Source: Candidatus Erabacter solicola
Lineage (GTDB): Bacteria; Vulcanimicrobiota; Vulcanimicrobiia; Vulcanimicrobiales; Vulcanimicrobiaceae
Reading direction: 5' to 3'
Assembly: GCA_003136895.1 (NCBI GenBank)
Contig: PLDY01000089.1
Span: 1 to 32,826, forward strand
Length of the DNA: 32,826 nt
The notes below the pieces were generated by a model. That model worked only from the letters and a program-made list of their open reading frames with translations. It did no database searches and had not been told where the DNA came from. Below are positions 8,205 to 16,671 of this stretch, in pieces. Every line of letters starts with the position of its first letter. Position 1 is the stretch's first letter. The translations under genes and the position numbers were made by a program.

Positions 8205-9224
8205 CTACGCGACCGTGCGATCGTCGAACGCATCTTGCAACGCGCCGGCGAGGTTCCACAGGCGATCGTCGAGGACGTGGTTGGGAATTGTCATCTGCTT
8301 GAGACGAACGGATGTCGATGTCCTCGCTGTCTGTCCGAATAGTTCGAGGAGCGCGGAGCGATATTCACGCAGGCGTTGCGAGAGCACCTCATGCGTCGAA
8401 CGCTGAGGTATCAGGAGTGGGATAAACGCGTCCGCGCCTTCGTTCCGAGCTGCTTGGTACTCGGCGAAGCGAATGGTGCCGACGAGCATATCCGGGGAAT
8501 CGGGCTCGCCGAGCGTGCCCAGCTCCACAGTAATATGCGGCGCGACCGATTCGCGCACGCCAGCTAGAGCTTTCGCCAGCGTGGGCGTCTCGATCGACTC
8601 GAGCCACGAGGAATCGATAGCAAACTGCGGGACGAGTGCGGCCAAGAGTGGGCCACCCAGTGCTTCCGTGGCCGCACTACGAAGCGACGCGAGTTGCCTC
8701 CCGGCCTCCATGCCGATATCGGGGTCCGGTAGCACCAGTTCATCGGGGAGCAACATGCGCATTGCCAGCGAATGACGGTACCAACCGAGCCGGTCGACGG
8801 TAAAGAGCTTGTCGATGACTGCGACAAACCTGCGCGCAGCTTCGCCTGACCAGCGTGACCGTACAACGACCCCCCGAAGCTCTGTGGCCGCCAGGCCGCG
8901 AGGCGGGACCGGAATGGCGAAAGTTTCGCGAGTAGGAGGCGGATGGATTCGGACGAGTGCTGGATTCACGAACGAGAGGGTCAATATGTCGTCGGATTTG
9001 TATGCGCCCGCCGGCGAGACTATGGCTACGGAGATCGATTCCGGAACGAGGCCGGCAATTCGAAGCTCTGCTTGATGCGCGTCGCTTGGAGCGCCATGGC
9101 TGCAAGCCCGCCCGATGGTCGGGTCGGAAAAAGCGAGAGATAGGATCTGGCCCTCAGAGTATGGCCCGCCGGGGGTTAAGACGCGGATCAATACCAGATA
9201 GGGCACGTCGGGAACGCCACTCAT
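8205..9224 (-). CDS. Unrecognised pilus-operon protein with an internally duplicated N-terminal motif
   Basis: 339 aa; I recognise no family. There is no signal peptide or transmembrane segment. Residues 10-35 and 63-88 align without gaps. Shared positions include P-x-G-x-Y, I-L-x-L, F and a closing P, so an ancestral 26-residue beta-rich unit was duplicated. A proline-rich linker (HPPPTRETFAIPVPPRG) follows at about 95-112. The remaining 220 residues are mostly helical and end in DDRLWNLAGALQDAFDD. The gene lies 3 bp after the secretin gene stop and is co-translated with its neighbours. Because it sits between secretin and the second PilT, a structural or regulatory pilus role is likely; its function is unknown. 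Confidence 0.72.
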   Translation of the reverse strand: MSGVPDVPYLVLIRVLTPGGPYSEGQILSLAFSDPTIGRACSHGAPSDAHQAELRIAGLVPESISVAIVSPAGAYKSDDILTLSFVNPALVRIHPPPTRETFAIPVPPRGLAATELRGVVVRSRWSGEAARRFVAVIDKLFTVDRLGWYRHSLAMRMLLPDELVLPDPDIGMEAGRQLASLRSAATEALGGPLLAALVPQFAIDSSWLESIETPTLAKALAGVRESVAPHITVELGTLGEPDSPDMLVGTIRFAEYQAARNEGADAFIPLLIPQRSTHEVLSQRLREYRSALLELFGQTARTSTSVRLKQMTIPNHVLDDRLWNLAGALQDAFDDRTVA

Positions 9225-9227
9225 GGT

Positions 9228-10613
9228 TCAGTTTCGAGCCGCGGTCGCGACGTCGACATCGGCGACAAGATGCGGCGTGATCAGGAAAACGATCTCGTCC
9301 TTTGCATTTGACCGCTGACGATTCTTGAAGACCTCGCCGACGAACGGAAGGTCGCCGAGAAATGGCACCTTACTCACGCTGCTTGCGTCAACGTCTTGAA
9401 AGAGCCCCGCAATAACGATGGTTTCGCCGTCTCTCACGCGCAATGTCGATTGTGCTTTGCGCGTCCCGATGACGGGAAAGTTGTTCACGAAGTTCACGAT
9501 CGTGCTGTAGTCGGTTTCCAGTGCGGTCGTTATCGCGCCGTCGGCGCCGATCGTCGGTGAGACACTCAGATTGACGCCGACGTTTGCAAACTGAACCTGT
9601 TGAGTGCCGGTCCTCGCGTCGAAATAAACCAGTGGAAATTGTTGTCCGACGAGTAGCGACGCCTGCACGTTATTCAGCGTGCTCAGACTAGGCTGCGCGA
9701 GGATCGAGGCGCGACCTTTAGTGACGAGAGCGTTGAGCGTCGCGTTTATGGCTACCGAACTATTGACGAATGCGGTACTAGCTTGACCGGGACTTGGCTG
9801 CCCGTTGATCGCCAAGCCACCGAAGAGTAAGCCGATGTTGCTCGTGTCGCTGGGAGAAATATCTGTGACACGCACTTCGTAGCGCACCTGCCGGCCGGGC
9901 CGGTCGATATTTTTCAGCAGGTCGTTGGCTTGGGCAATAAAGTCACTCGACCCGGCAACGATGATCGCATTTTGCTGATCGGCTGCGTATGCGCTGGACG
10001 GTGCGACTATGGCGAGCGTAGCCTGAAGAGCACGAAGTGCATCGCTAGCCTTAACATACCGCATTGGGAGCGCCGCACTTTGAAAATCCGCGGTTCGGTC
10101 GAGGGCTTGGATCAGATGCTCTGCGCGCGCGAGGACTGCGGGTGTTCCGGTGATCAGAATCGTTGAAGTGCGGCGGTCGCCGGCGATGATCGTTCCGCGC
10201 GGCAACGCGTCGGATAGCTCTTTCGCGAGCGTTTCGGCAGCCGCGTTTCTTAGCGCAAAGGCTCGCGTATGGCTCCCAATCGGCGAAACTTCAGGGTAGC
10301 GCCGGTTAATCGCGTCTGGTGTGCCGAGATATATGACGTTGCCGACCCGGACCGCTTCCAAATCGTTCATCTGCGCCAGAGTTGCCAGCGCTTCGTCGAA
10401 GCCAACTCGTCTGAGGCGGAGTGTTATCGGCCGGTGCTCGACCGACGCATCGATCACGAGATTGACCGAGCCCTGCGTGCTCAGCAGGCGGACGGCGTCG
10501 TAGATATCGAGGTCTCGAATATCGAGCGAAAGCTGTGTTGCGGCTCGAGCCTCTAGGCATGGTCTCAGCATGAGGAAGAGCATAAGTGCGATTGTTACTA
10601 GCGAGCGCGGCAT
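9228..10613 (-). CDS. pilQ: Type IV pilus secretin (PilQ/GspD family), short form
   Basis: 461 aa from ATG 10613, which has GGGAG 8 nt upstream. An in-frame TTG at 10631 is the alternative. It has a signal peptide (residues 1-24) and an STN/N0 domain (SLDIRDLDIYDAVRLLSTQG). Two KH-like N1 repeats follow (about 110-170 and 180-235; the second ends AQANDLLKNIDRP). The secretin core contains ALVTKGRASILAQPSLSTLN and VSPTIGADGAITTALE, and closes with VPFLGDLPFVGEVFKNRQRS and EIVFLITPHLV. These form the outer-membrane gate that the fibre passes through, which implies a two-membrane envelope. It is shorter than proteobacterial PilQ (about 700 aa) because peptidoglycan-binding AMIN domains are absent. 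No pilotin is seen nearby. Confidence 0.93.
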   Translation of the reverse strand: MPRSLVTIALMLFLMLRPCLEARAATQLSLDIRDLDIYDAVRLLSTQGSVNLVIDASVEHRPITLRLRRVGFDEALATLAQMNDLEAVRVGNVIYLGTPDAINRRYPEVSPIGSHTRAFALRNAAAETLAKELSDALPRGTIIAGDRRTSTILITGTPAVLARAEHLIQALDRTADFQSAALPMRYVKASDALRALQATLAIVAPSSAYAADQQNAIIVAGSSDFIAQANDLLKNIDRPGRQVRYEVRVTDISPSDTSNIGLLFGGLAINGQPSPGQASTAFVNSSVAINATLNALVTKGRASILAQPSLSTLNNVQASLLVGQQFPLVYFDARTGTQQVQFANVGVNLSVSPTIGADGAITTALETDYSTIVNFVNNFPVIGTRKAQSTLRVRDGETIVIAGLFQDVDASSVSKVPFLGDLPFVGEVFKNRQRSNAKDEIVFLITPHLVADVDVATAARN

Positions 10614-10627
10614 AGTGTAACTCCCAT

Positions 10628-11317
10628 TCAACGCGGCGGATAGGGATATGGATATGGGAACGCGGTTGGAGCGGCGGGATCCGAGGTCGGGCCAGCGCCG
10701 AATGGATACGCCCCGGGCTTGACCGTTGGCAGGGGCCCGACGGTCGCGATGTTCATTGGCGTCGCGAGAACCGAATCGGTCCTCGCCTCGGGAGAGCTGC
10801 TAGCCTTGGGCATCGAGCGGGCGCGTCGCGGTGCGCCGCGCGGGACGAGAGAGATGCTAGGAATTCGGGTCGAACCGAGAGTGAGGCGGGAGGCGTCCGA
10901 AAGCGTAAGACCCAGGGCGTCGATTGCGACGATTCGCCGTTCACCCAATGTATCGCCGATGCGAACAATCCGTACGACCGAGCCGGCGGTGATGTATGCG
11001 ACGGGCGTAGCGCCGACTATCGTCGCTTTCAAGGCGTAGTCGCTGTGCGGGGCCGCCGTTTCGCGAGGCGCTTCCGAATCGTCGTTTGGATCTGGAACGG
11101 TGAGCTCCGACAGGGTTGACGAGACATCGGGTCCCGGCGCGCCGGCGAAAGGATCGCGTCGAATTGCTTGCCCGATCGAAACGAATTGACCAGTCTCCGC
11201 CGGCGAAACGAAGACCGATCGATGCGGGGTTTGTGCCAGTGGCACGGCGCGAGCGAGGAAACACCCGCCGACTCCGGCAAGCAGAAGCGCGAGAAAAAAG
11301 CGCTGGCGTTTGATCAC
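10628..11317 (-). CDS. pilP: PilP/GspC-like inner-membrane to secretin connector
   Basis: 229 aa, GTG start in a GTGA overlap with pilO. Residues about 7-25 (FFLALLLAGVGGCFLARAV) form a membrane anchor; a Cys lies in it, but no clear lipobox. The IRRDPFAG motif at about 53-60 is the conserved PilP/GspC lead-in. A short beta domain follows (YALKATIVGATPVAYI, VVRIVRIGDTLGERRIVAID), matching the HR domain that contacts secretin N0. The C-terminal 70 residues are Pro/Ala-rich and end in repeated P-Y, a tail not usual for PilP. The family links the PilMNO complex to the secretin. Position and motif support the call although similarity is low. Confidence 0.8.
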   Translation of the reverse strand: MIKRQRFFLALLLAGVGGCFLARAVPLAQTPHRSVFVSPAETGQFVSIGQAIRRDPFAGAPGPDVSSTLSELTVPDPNDDSEAPRETAAPHSDYALKATIVGATPVAYITAGSVVRIVRIGDTLGERRIVAIDALGLTLSDASRLTLGSTRIPSISLVPRGAPRRARSMPKASSSPEARTDSVLATPMNIATVGPLPTVKPGAYPFGAGPTSDPAAPTAFPYPYPYPPR

Positions 11318-11838
11318 GAGCGGCTCCGGTGTGGACGTAACAACGTTATCGGAATCGCCGCATCGATCGAAGGCCCGTTAGTGCGCAGACTCGCGCCGTC
11401 AACTCGAATGAGGTCGGCGTTCCGTGTCACATCGTCGATCGTCATTAGCAACCCTCGATAACTCCCGCGCAGCTCAACGGCTAGCCGAAGTTCGTCGAAG
11501 TCGGCCTGCCCTGGATATGGTTGCCTGGAATCGAGGGGGGCGGACGCCGCCACACTGCCGGAGACGAATTCGACGCCGAATCGCTTGGAAGCAGTCGCCA
11601 ATATTCTGAGCAACTGTGATTCCGTAGCGCCGTCGGCGCTCGCTCCGTAACGCGGTAACAGCCGCTGCCTCTCGGCGATGAGGCGCGGTCGTGCGGCGAA
11701 GACAAGGGCATCTGAACGCAACCTGGAGCGCGCTTCGTCCAGCCGCGCCCGTGCTGCGTCCACGCCGGGCTCCAGGCGCCAGTACGCGAGCAGCGCAAAC
11801 ATTGCTGCGGCAGCGGCGATCAAAATTACGCGATTCAT
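11314..11838 (-). CDS. pilO: PilO-like alignment-complex protein
   Basis: 174 aa, starting ATG in an ATGA overlap with pilN. One N-terminal membrane helix (residues 3-20) is followed by a coiled coil (AARARLDEARSRLRSDALVF). The C-terminal ferredoxin-like domain has ATESQLLRILATASKRFGVE and then LAVELRGSYRGLLMTIDDV, the layout of PilO/GspM. In the family it pairs with PilN in the inner membrane and transmits PilM state to the PilP-secretin complex. Sequence signatures in PilO are weak, so the call relies on topology and the pilMNOPQ order. Confidence 0.82.
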   Translation of the reverse strand: MNRVILIAAAAAMFALLAYWRLEPGVDAARARLDEARSRLRSDALVFAARPRLIAERQRLLPRYGASADGATESQLLRILATASKRFGVEFVSGSVAASAPLDSRQPYPGQADFDELRLAVELRGSYRGLLMTIDDVTRNADLIRVDGASLRTNGPSIDAAIPITLLRPHRSRS

Positions 11839-12392
11839 CGAGCACCGGCCGCAGCGGTGCTCAACCGGATCGTGAAGTGCACCGTCTTCCGCTGTGCGTC
11901 CCGGACGACGTTTACGAGGGAGATATGGGCGAGCCGCTGCGTTCGCGATAGCGAGTCAAAGGTATCTCCGACAGCGACGATCGTCCGGGCGGTTCCGGAG
12001 ATTACGTATCCGTCAGGCTCTCGAACGATTCCATCAAGCCATGCCGAGGGCGGAATAGAATTGCCAATGACGGCGAACCCTGAGGCGGCGTCGTTCCCAC
12101 TATGCCGCGCAATTCGGCCCGCGCGTTCGATATGTCGTAAGACGGTGACCTGCATCTCCAACTCGGACAGGGAGCGACGCGGAACCTCATTTGCGGCAAG
12201 TAGGGATTCGACAAACACCGCTTCGTCAACAAGCCGGTGAACGCGAAAAAACTGGATCGCGACCGTGCACGTTACAAACGTTACGATCGTGACCACGACG
12301 CTCAAAGTCCGGCGCAAGACTTCGAGATCCATCCCGACCCCAAATACGGTCACTGTCGTGCTTTGGCGAGGAAGCAAATTTGCTCGAATCAT
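11835..12392 (-). CDS. pilN: PilN-like alignment-complex protein
   Basis: 185 aa. I place the start at ATG 12392, in an ATGA overlap with pilM, rather than 60 bp upstream, because the protein then begins MIRANLLPRQ. That is the conserved PilN N-terminal peptide which inserts into PilM. A membrane helix follows at about residues 30-50 (VVVTIVTFVTCTVAIQFF), then a coiled coil, then the periplasmic fold (IPPSAWLDGIVREPDGYVIS, SLVNVVRDAQRKTVHFTIRL). With PilM and PilO it forms the inner-membrane alignment complex. Confidence 0.87.
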   Translation of the reverse strand: MIRANLLPRQSTTVTVFGVGMDLEVLRRTLSVVVTIVTFVTCTVAIQFFRVHRLVDEAVFVESLLAANEVPRRSLSELEMQVTVLRHIERAGRIARHSGNDAASGFAVIGNSIPPSAWLDGIVREPDGYVISGTARTIVAVGDTFDSLSRTQRLAHISLVNVVRDAQRKTVHFTIRLSTAAAGAR

Positions 12393-13240
12393 GCGACCCG
12401 CAATCCTTGCGGCGCCGTGGACCACATTGCCAGGCCGAGCGCCAAAGCCCATGGTGCTGCCTCCTCACCTCCCAGCCGAACAGGCTCAACTGCGTACCCG
12501 TCGCTGAGAAGCAATGGTTCGATTGCGACACGGCGCGCCGGCGGGCCGGCGATCGCCACGTGCTGAACGTCGGAGACGCCGTCACGCCTCGCCTGAATCA
12601 GGGTCGAGCGTACCTGCGCGACCAATCGTTCATCGACTAGTCGGGGAGCGAGCAATTCGACCAGTCCAATCGGTTTTCCAAAGATGATGAGCGCGGCGCG
12701 CTCGCTCCGGATATCTAGAACGGCATCGATCCGAGGAAGCGCCCGCTGCCAGGCGCACGCGGGCACGTCGACGGCGACGGGTAAGAGCCCCGCGAGCTGG
12801 GCAACGCTGACTCTACGCGCGATCGTGGCATTGCGTGCGATCGAGAGAAGCAGTTCGTTCGGCCGCCCCGGAATCGGATCGAGTGCCACAATTCGTTCGC
12901 CGGAAGGCCAGTTTGCGATGGCGTCCGCCTCTAGAGTGGCAGCTCGCGCGGCCTCGCTGCGCCCCATGCCTGGCGGCGCGCGGAACACGCGCGTCGTGAC
13001 TTCGCCCAACGGCGCAGCGATAATGCAGCGCCGCTCCGTCGTTTTCATTTCGAGCAACAAGGCGCGAAGCGTCTCTCGAATCGTCGCCTCAACGTCTGGG
13101 CCCACACGCGGCACCGCGCGTGCAACGGCTTCAGTTACTTCGAGTCCCTTCGGCGTTATCGCGGTGGCGACGATCGAAATCTCGTCGGGTCCTAGATCTA
13201 CTCCAAGCGGCAGACGAGCGGTCTTGCGAAAAAATAACAC
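12389..13240 (-). CDS. pilM: PilM-like actin-fold ATPase
   Basis: 283 aa from GTG 13240, with GGAG 7 nt upstream inside the end of pilD. The first phosphate-binding loop reads LGVDLGPDEISIVA at about residues 11-24. The second region has PVAVDVPACAWQRA and DAVLDIRSERAALIIFG, and the adenosine-binding block resembles VQHVAIAGPPARRVAIEPLL. This is the FtsA/PilM actin-like fold. At 283 aa it is shorter than typical PilM (about 350 aa). It is cytoplasmic and expected to bind the PilN tail, linking the PilB/PilT motors and PilC to the envelope complex. Confidence 0.87.
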   Translation of the reverse strand: MLFFRKTARLPLGVDLGPDEISIVATAITPKGLEVTEAVARAVPRVGPDVEATIRETLRALLLEMKTTERRCIIAAPLGEVTTRVFRAPPGMGRSEAARAATLEADAIANWPSGERIVALDPIPGRPNELLLSIARNATIARRVSVAQLAGLLPVAVDVPACAWQRALPRIDAVLDIRSERAALIIFGKPIGLVELLAPRLVDERLVAQVRSTLIQARRDGVSDVQHVAIAGPPARRVAIEPLLLSDGYAVEPVRLGGEEAAPWALALGLAMWSTAPQGLRVA

Positions 13241-13242
13241 GT

Positions 13243-13842
13243 TCAGTCTCCAATAAGGGCGCGCAAGGGTCTGGCAGCAATCAGCGCAGTCAACGCGCCA
13301 ACCGCCAGATGCGGAACGAACGGCATGCGCGGCAGACAGGCGCGTCCGAGCGGCGTCTGTGCGAACGCCAACCCGCTAACGCAGGCCACGAACAGAGCGA
13401 GGCACGATTCGAATGGGCCGAATGCGAGTGACAACGAAAACGCGGCTTTGACGTCCCCCCAGCCAAGCCAAGACGATGCGGCGAGGAGAGCTAGGGGCGC
13501 CACGATCGCCAACGCGCCGATCGACGGTCGACCGTCTCCGGTCGCGCCCATTGCGAAAACGATGGCGACGACGGCGGCCGGAAGTGTCACTGAATCGAAG
13601 ACGTAGCCGGTCCGAGCGTCTGCGATCGCGCCGACGGTGAGCGCGACGAGAACCGCGCCGCGCGCCAGCGCTTCTCGCGGCTCGCGCACCGCGCAGGCAG
13701 TCGCTCCGAGCGGGGCCGCAAGCGCGAAAGAGATGCAGAGGGAGCTGGCTCCCGTCAACGATCTCTCAGCTCGCGCCGCGAGAGCCGAGAGCAGTGCAGC
13801 CCAGCCGATCAGGGACGCGCTGCAAATAAACGCGCTCGTCAC
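13243..13842 (-). CDS. pilD: Prepilin peptidase, A24 aspartic protease, lacking the methylase domain
   Basis: 199 aa, GTG start in a GTGA overlap with the pilin gene; it stops 2 bp before pilM. It has about six hydrophobic helices. The first catalytic Asp is in VGAIADARTGYVFD. The second is in SSWLGWGDVKAAFSLSLAFG, the G-x-G-D motif of type IV prepilin peptidases. The terminal PFVPHLAVGALTALI helix is also typical. It cleaves prepilin leaders after Gly at the membrane's cytoplasmic face. The N-terminal zinc/N-methyltransferase domain of bifunctional PilD is missing, so methylation of the new pilin N-terminus needs another enzyme or does not occur. Confidence 0.9.
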   Translation of the reverse strand: MTSAFICSASLIGWAALLSALAARAERSLTGASSLCISFALAAPLGATACAVREPREALARGAVLVALTVGAIADARTGYVFDSVTLPAAVVAIVFAMGATGDGRPSIGALAIVAPLALLAASSWLGWGDVKAAFSLSLAFGPFESCLALFVACVSGLAFAQTPLGRACLPRMPFVPHLAVGALTALIAARPLRALIGD

Positions 13843-14345
13843 GTATTCGTACCGTAGATTCCGTAGCGGGGATCGTAGTGGAGACGCGTGCAGTTGTCGG
13901 TATCGCCGCAGACTCGCTGAACGTCGGTCGCGGCTGGGCCGAGCGAGACGTTGATGATACTGGCGGAATCGTAGGCCTGGGGATCCTCGATGTCGTAAGA
14001 TGGTGGCGCAGAAGTTCCCCCGGAGTACGTATATACGTAATCTTGGCGAGCGTTCGATGGCGTTGAGTTAAGATATGAATTGTTTGCTCCCCCGAAGAGC
14101 GCGGCGCTAACGCTGACGTGACTGCCCGCCGGGTAATCTTGGTGATCGGCAAAATACAGTTCGAGAGCGGTGCCTATCTGTTTCATAGTCGCTTGGGTAC
14201 TTGACACGGTTGCTTGGCGGCGGGCGTGAACGTAGTTGGGGATAATTAGCCCGGCAATCAGCGCGATTATGGCGACGACCACCATCAGTTCCACGAGAGT
14301 AAAGCCTCGTTCGAGTTCTCGCGATGAAGCGGATGCCGATATCAT
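13839..14345 (-). CDS. pilA: Type IV pilin (class III signal peptide), probable major pilin
   Basis: 168 aa. A 14-residue leader (MISASASSRELERG) precedes the cleavage point G/FTLVEL, followed by a hydrophobic spine (MVVVAIIALIAGLIIPNY). Glu5 of the mature protein, needed for subunit docking, is present. Next comes the amphipathic helix (TVSSTQATMKQIGTALELYF) and a Ser/Thr/Gly/Asn-rich head with two Cys residues (VCGDTDNC), which could form a small disulphide loop. Its GspG-like features (ALELYFADHQDYP) are shared with pseudopilins. It is the only prepilin in the window, so minor pilins must be elsewhere or absent. The start codon has the strongest ribosome binding site in the operon. Confidence 0.93.
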   Translation of the reverse strand: MISASASSRELERGFTLVELMVVVAIIALIAGLIIPNYVHARRQATVSSTQATMKQIGTALELYFADHQDYPAGSHVSVSAALFGGANNSYLNSTPSNARQDYVYTYSGGTSAPPSYDIEDPQAYDSASIINVSLGPAATDVQRVCGDTDNCTRLHYDPRYGIYGTNT

Positions 14346-14351
14346 GAGTTC

Positions 14352-14357
14352 TCCTTA
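14352..14357 (-). promoter_or_regulatory. Strong ribosome binding site of the pilin gene
   Basis: AAGGAG on the minus strand, at good spacing from ATG 14345 and overlapping the pilC stop region. The other operon genes mostly rely on overlap coupling, so this site probably raises pilin output. Confidence 0.75.
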
Positions 14358-15575
14358 GTGAATGGAGCTGGAGAGTGTGGTCAACGGAACGTAGACAACG
14401 TACACGATAGCAGCGACCAGAACGCCCAGTGCGAGGGTGACACTGGTCTGAATGAGCGTTGGCAGGGTTGCTAGGATCGAGGCAACATCGTCTTCGTAGT
14501 AGTCCGCGATGCGGCTAAGCATATGGGGAATATCGCCGGTCTGTGCGCCGATGCGCACGAAGCCGACGAGCAGCGGCTCGAAGACGCCGGCCGCTTCAAA
14601 CGCCTCGTCGAGCGAGGAACTCTTGCCGGCGGCGATGCCACTGCGAGCCCGCTCGAGTGCGGAGCTAAGGATCGGGCTCTCGACGACAGGTATCGCAACT
14701 TCGAGTGCCCGCAACTGATTTACGCCTGATTCCAAAAGGGTAGCGAGGACGCGGCTTAGCCGCGCTGCTCCGACCTTACGAATCAGGCGGCCAAAAAGCG
14801 GTGCGCCAAGACGAGCGCGATCGAGTGCCCGCGCGCCCTCCGGCGTGGCGGCCGCGCGCGCGAGCACGAAGCCCCCAAAGAGTAGCGCGCCGGCCGCGGC
14901 ACCGATCGCAACAGGGTTGCTCACAATTGCGCTGAGCCACAGCAAACTCGAGAGCACCGGCGACATACCGACATCGAACGCCTTGAAAAGGCGTGCGAAC
15001 TGCGGGACGACGGCGATCAGAAGGTATGCGGTGACGGCCAGCGCGCCGCCCACGACGAACGCCGGGTAGAGTAGCACGGCGCCAAGCCGCTTCCGCAGCC
15101 GTTCGTCGCGCTCTAGGAAGCCGGCCAGCCGGTCGAATACATCCTCTCGATTGCCCGCTTCCTCGCCGGCTGCGACCATTGCGACCTCGAGATCGCTAAA
15201 GTCTCTTGGGCGGTGCGACATCGCGACCCACAGTTTCTCGCCCGCGTCTTCGACGTCCGCACGAATCGCGCGTAGGGCTTCGCCGAACCTGGCCGTTCGC
15301 GCCTGAGCTATAAGCAACTCAAACGCCGTTGAAAAATCAACTCCCGCGTGTTCGAGAGCGGCGTACGCGCGAAAGAAAGCCAAGCGCTCCGAAGAATGTC
15401 GGCGCGGCAAGAAGCGTCCAAACGAGCTGCCTCCGGCAACCGAGTCGAGCCGAAACGGCACCAGCATCCGCTCGCGCAGTGCGGCCAGAGCCGACGGCCG
15501 GTCAAGCGCCCACATGGTGCCTGCGACGCGCTCCCCGCTCGGCGTGCGAGCCCGATATGCAAAGGTAAGCGACAT
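14355..15575 (-). CDS. pilC: Pilus platform protein PilC / GspF family
   Basis: 406 aa. I place the start at ATG 15575 (MSLTFAYRARTPSG), which overlaps the pilT stop as TAATG. A longer frame upstream only shadows pilT. After the N-terminal segment (TFAYRARTPSGERVAGTMWA) come two GspF domains. The first has AFFRAYAALEHAGVDFSTAF and VAAGEEAGNREDVFDRLAGF; the second has SRVLATLLESGVNQLRALE and FVRIGAQTGDIPHMLSRIAD. Membrane helices lie after each domain (AVTAYLLIAVVPQFARLFKA, and the terminal SVTLALGVLVAAIVYVVYVP). It is the inner-membrane platform on which PilB and PilT act. Confidence 0.94.
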   Translation of the reverse strand: MSLTFAYRARTPSGERVAGTMWALDRPSALAALRERMLVPFRLDSVAGGSSFGRFLPRRHSSERLAFFRAYAALEHAGVDFSTAFELLIAQARTARFGEALRAIRADVEDAGEKLWVAMSHRPRDFSDLEVAMVAAGEEAGNREDVFDRLAGFLERDERLRKRLGAVLLYPAFVVGGALAVTAYLLIAVVPQFARLFKAFDVGMSPVLSSLLWLSAIVSNPVAIGAAAGALLFGGFVLARAAATPEGARALDRARLGAPLFGRLIRKVGAARLSRVLATLLESGVNQLRALEVAIPVVESPILSSALERARSGIAAGKSSSLDEAFEAAGVFEPLLVGFVRIGAQTGDIPHMLSRIADYYEDDVASILATLPTLIQTSVTLALGVLVAAIVYVVYVPLTTLSSSIH

Positions 15576-16657
15576 TAGTGTAGCCCTTCTGCGATGCGGA
15601 TTTGATCGGGATAGTCCGATGCCGCGACGGCAGCCTCGTACGTGATCAGTCGCTCGCTCACTAGGCGAGATAGATCCATTTCGAGCGTTTGCATCCCGTC
15701 TTTGCGCGAGGCCTCGATGGTGTTGCGAATCTGTATCGCACGTTCCGGCGCCAAGAGTTGCGATCGTACCGCCGGAGAGTTCAGTAGAACCTCGCACGCG
15801 GCGCGCCGGCCGTATCCACTCGCATCGGGAATCAAGCGCATCGAAACTATCGCCTGAAGGGATTGCGCGAGTTGCATGCGGACCTGCTCCTGGCGGCCGC
15901 CTTCAAAGACACCGACGATCCGCTGTACGGTCTCGGCGGCTTCTGACGTATGAAGCGTGCTGAAAACGAGATGACCGGTCTCGCTTGCTTGCAGGCAGGC
16001 GGACATGACGTCCGCATCGCGTAGCTCGCCAACTAGGATGACGTCCGGATCGGCGCGCAGAACGCCGCGCAGCGATTCGGAATAGGAGGTGACATCGCGA
16101 CCGATCTCTCTCTGACGAACGAGGGAGCGTTGACTGCGATGCCGGTACTCTATCGGATCCTCGACGGTGACGATATGTCGCGAGTACCGCAGATTGATCT
16201 CGTTGATTAGGCCGGCTAGAGCGGTCGATTTTCCCGAACCGGTCGGCCCGGTGAAGAGAACAAGACCGTTCGGAAAGTCAGCAAAGCCGGCGACGATGTC
16301 CGGCAAGCCGAGTGCGGAAAGCACCGGAACACCTTCGCGCAGCAGACGCAGCGAGAGTGCGATTCCATTGTCCGCGCGGAATGCGTGGATTCGAATCCCA
16401 CCAAAAGTTGGATGCTGGATCGCCCCATCGGCTGCGCCGTGCGAGCCATTGAGTCGCTCGTATTCCCGTTTTCCCAAGTACGCCTCGCAGAACGCGCGAA
16501 CGGACTCCGGTTCGATTGCCCCGAGCTCCATCGGCCGCATTTGGCCGTCAACGCGATGCCATGGAGGCTCGTTTCCTTCGATGTGAAGATCCGATGTGCT
16601 GGCCGAGAGAGTTCCCTCGCGCACGATGCGCACCGCTCGTTCAATCTCAGCTAACAT
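15575..16657 (-). CDS. pilT: Pilus retraction ATPase PilT (canonical)
   Basis: 360 aa. All PilT motifs are intact: Walker A GPTGSGKS (137-144), Asp box TVEDPIEY (about 164-171), Walker B ADPDVILVGELRD (202-214) and His box TGHLVFSTLHT. The C-terminal ASRKDGMQTLEMDL block, the usual PilT tail motif, is present. N-terminal SDLHIEGNEPPWHRVDGQM is the usual CASDLH-like start, with Thr-Ser for Ala-Ser. PilT hexamers drive pilin disassembly and so retraction, which argues for a true type IV pilus rather than type II secretion. It lies 14 bp after pilB. Confidence 0.95.
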   Translation of the reverse strand: MLAEIERAVRIVREGTLSASTSDLHIEGNEPPWHRVDGQMRPMELGAIEPESVRAFCEAYLGKREYERLNGSHGAADGAIQHPTFGGIRIHAFRADNGIALSLRLLREGVPVLSALGLPDIVAGFADFPNGLVLFTGPTGSGKSTALAGLINEINLRYSRHIVTVEDPIEYRHRSQRSLVRQREIGRDVTSYSESLRGVLRADPDVILVGELRDADVMSACLQASETGHLVFSTLHTSEAAETVQRIVGVFEGGRQEQVRMQLAQSLQAIVSMRLIPDASGYGRRAACEVLLNSPAVRSQLLAPERAIQIRNTIEASRKDGMQTLEMDLSRLVSERLITYEAAVAASDYPDQIRIAEGLH

Positions 16658-16671
16658 CGCAGCGGGCGTTC

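Noticed and set aside
15576-15797. Extended N-terminus of pilC (74 extra residues in frame)
   Set aside because: It overlaps the end of pilT in another frame, is Arg/Ser-rich and unlike PilC. The ATG at 15575 in a TAATG overlap gives the normal family start.
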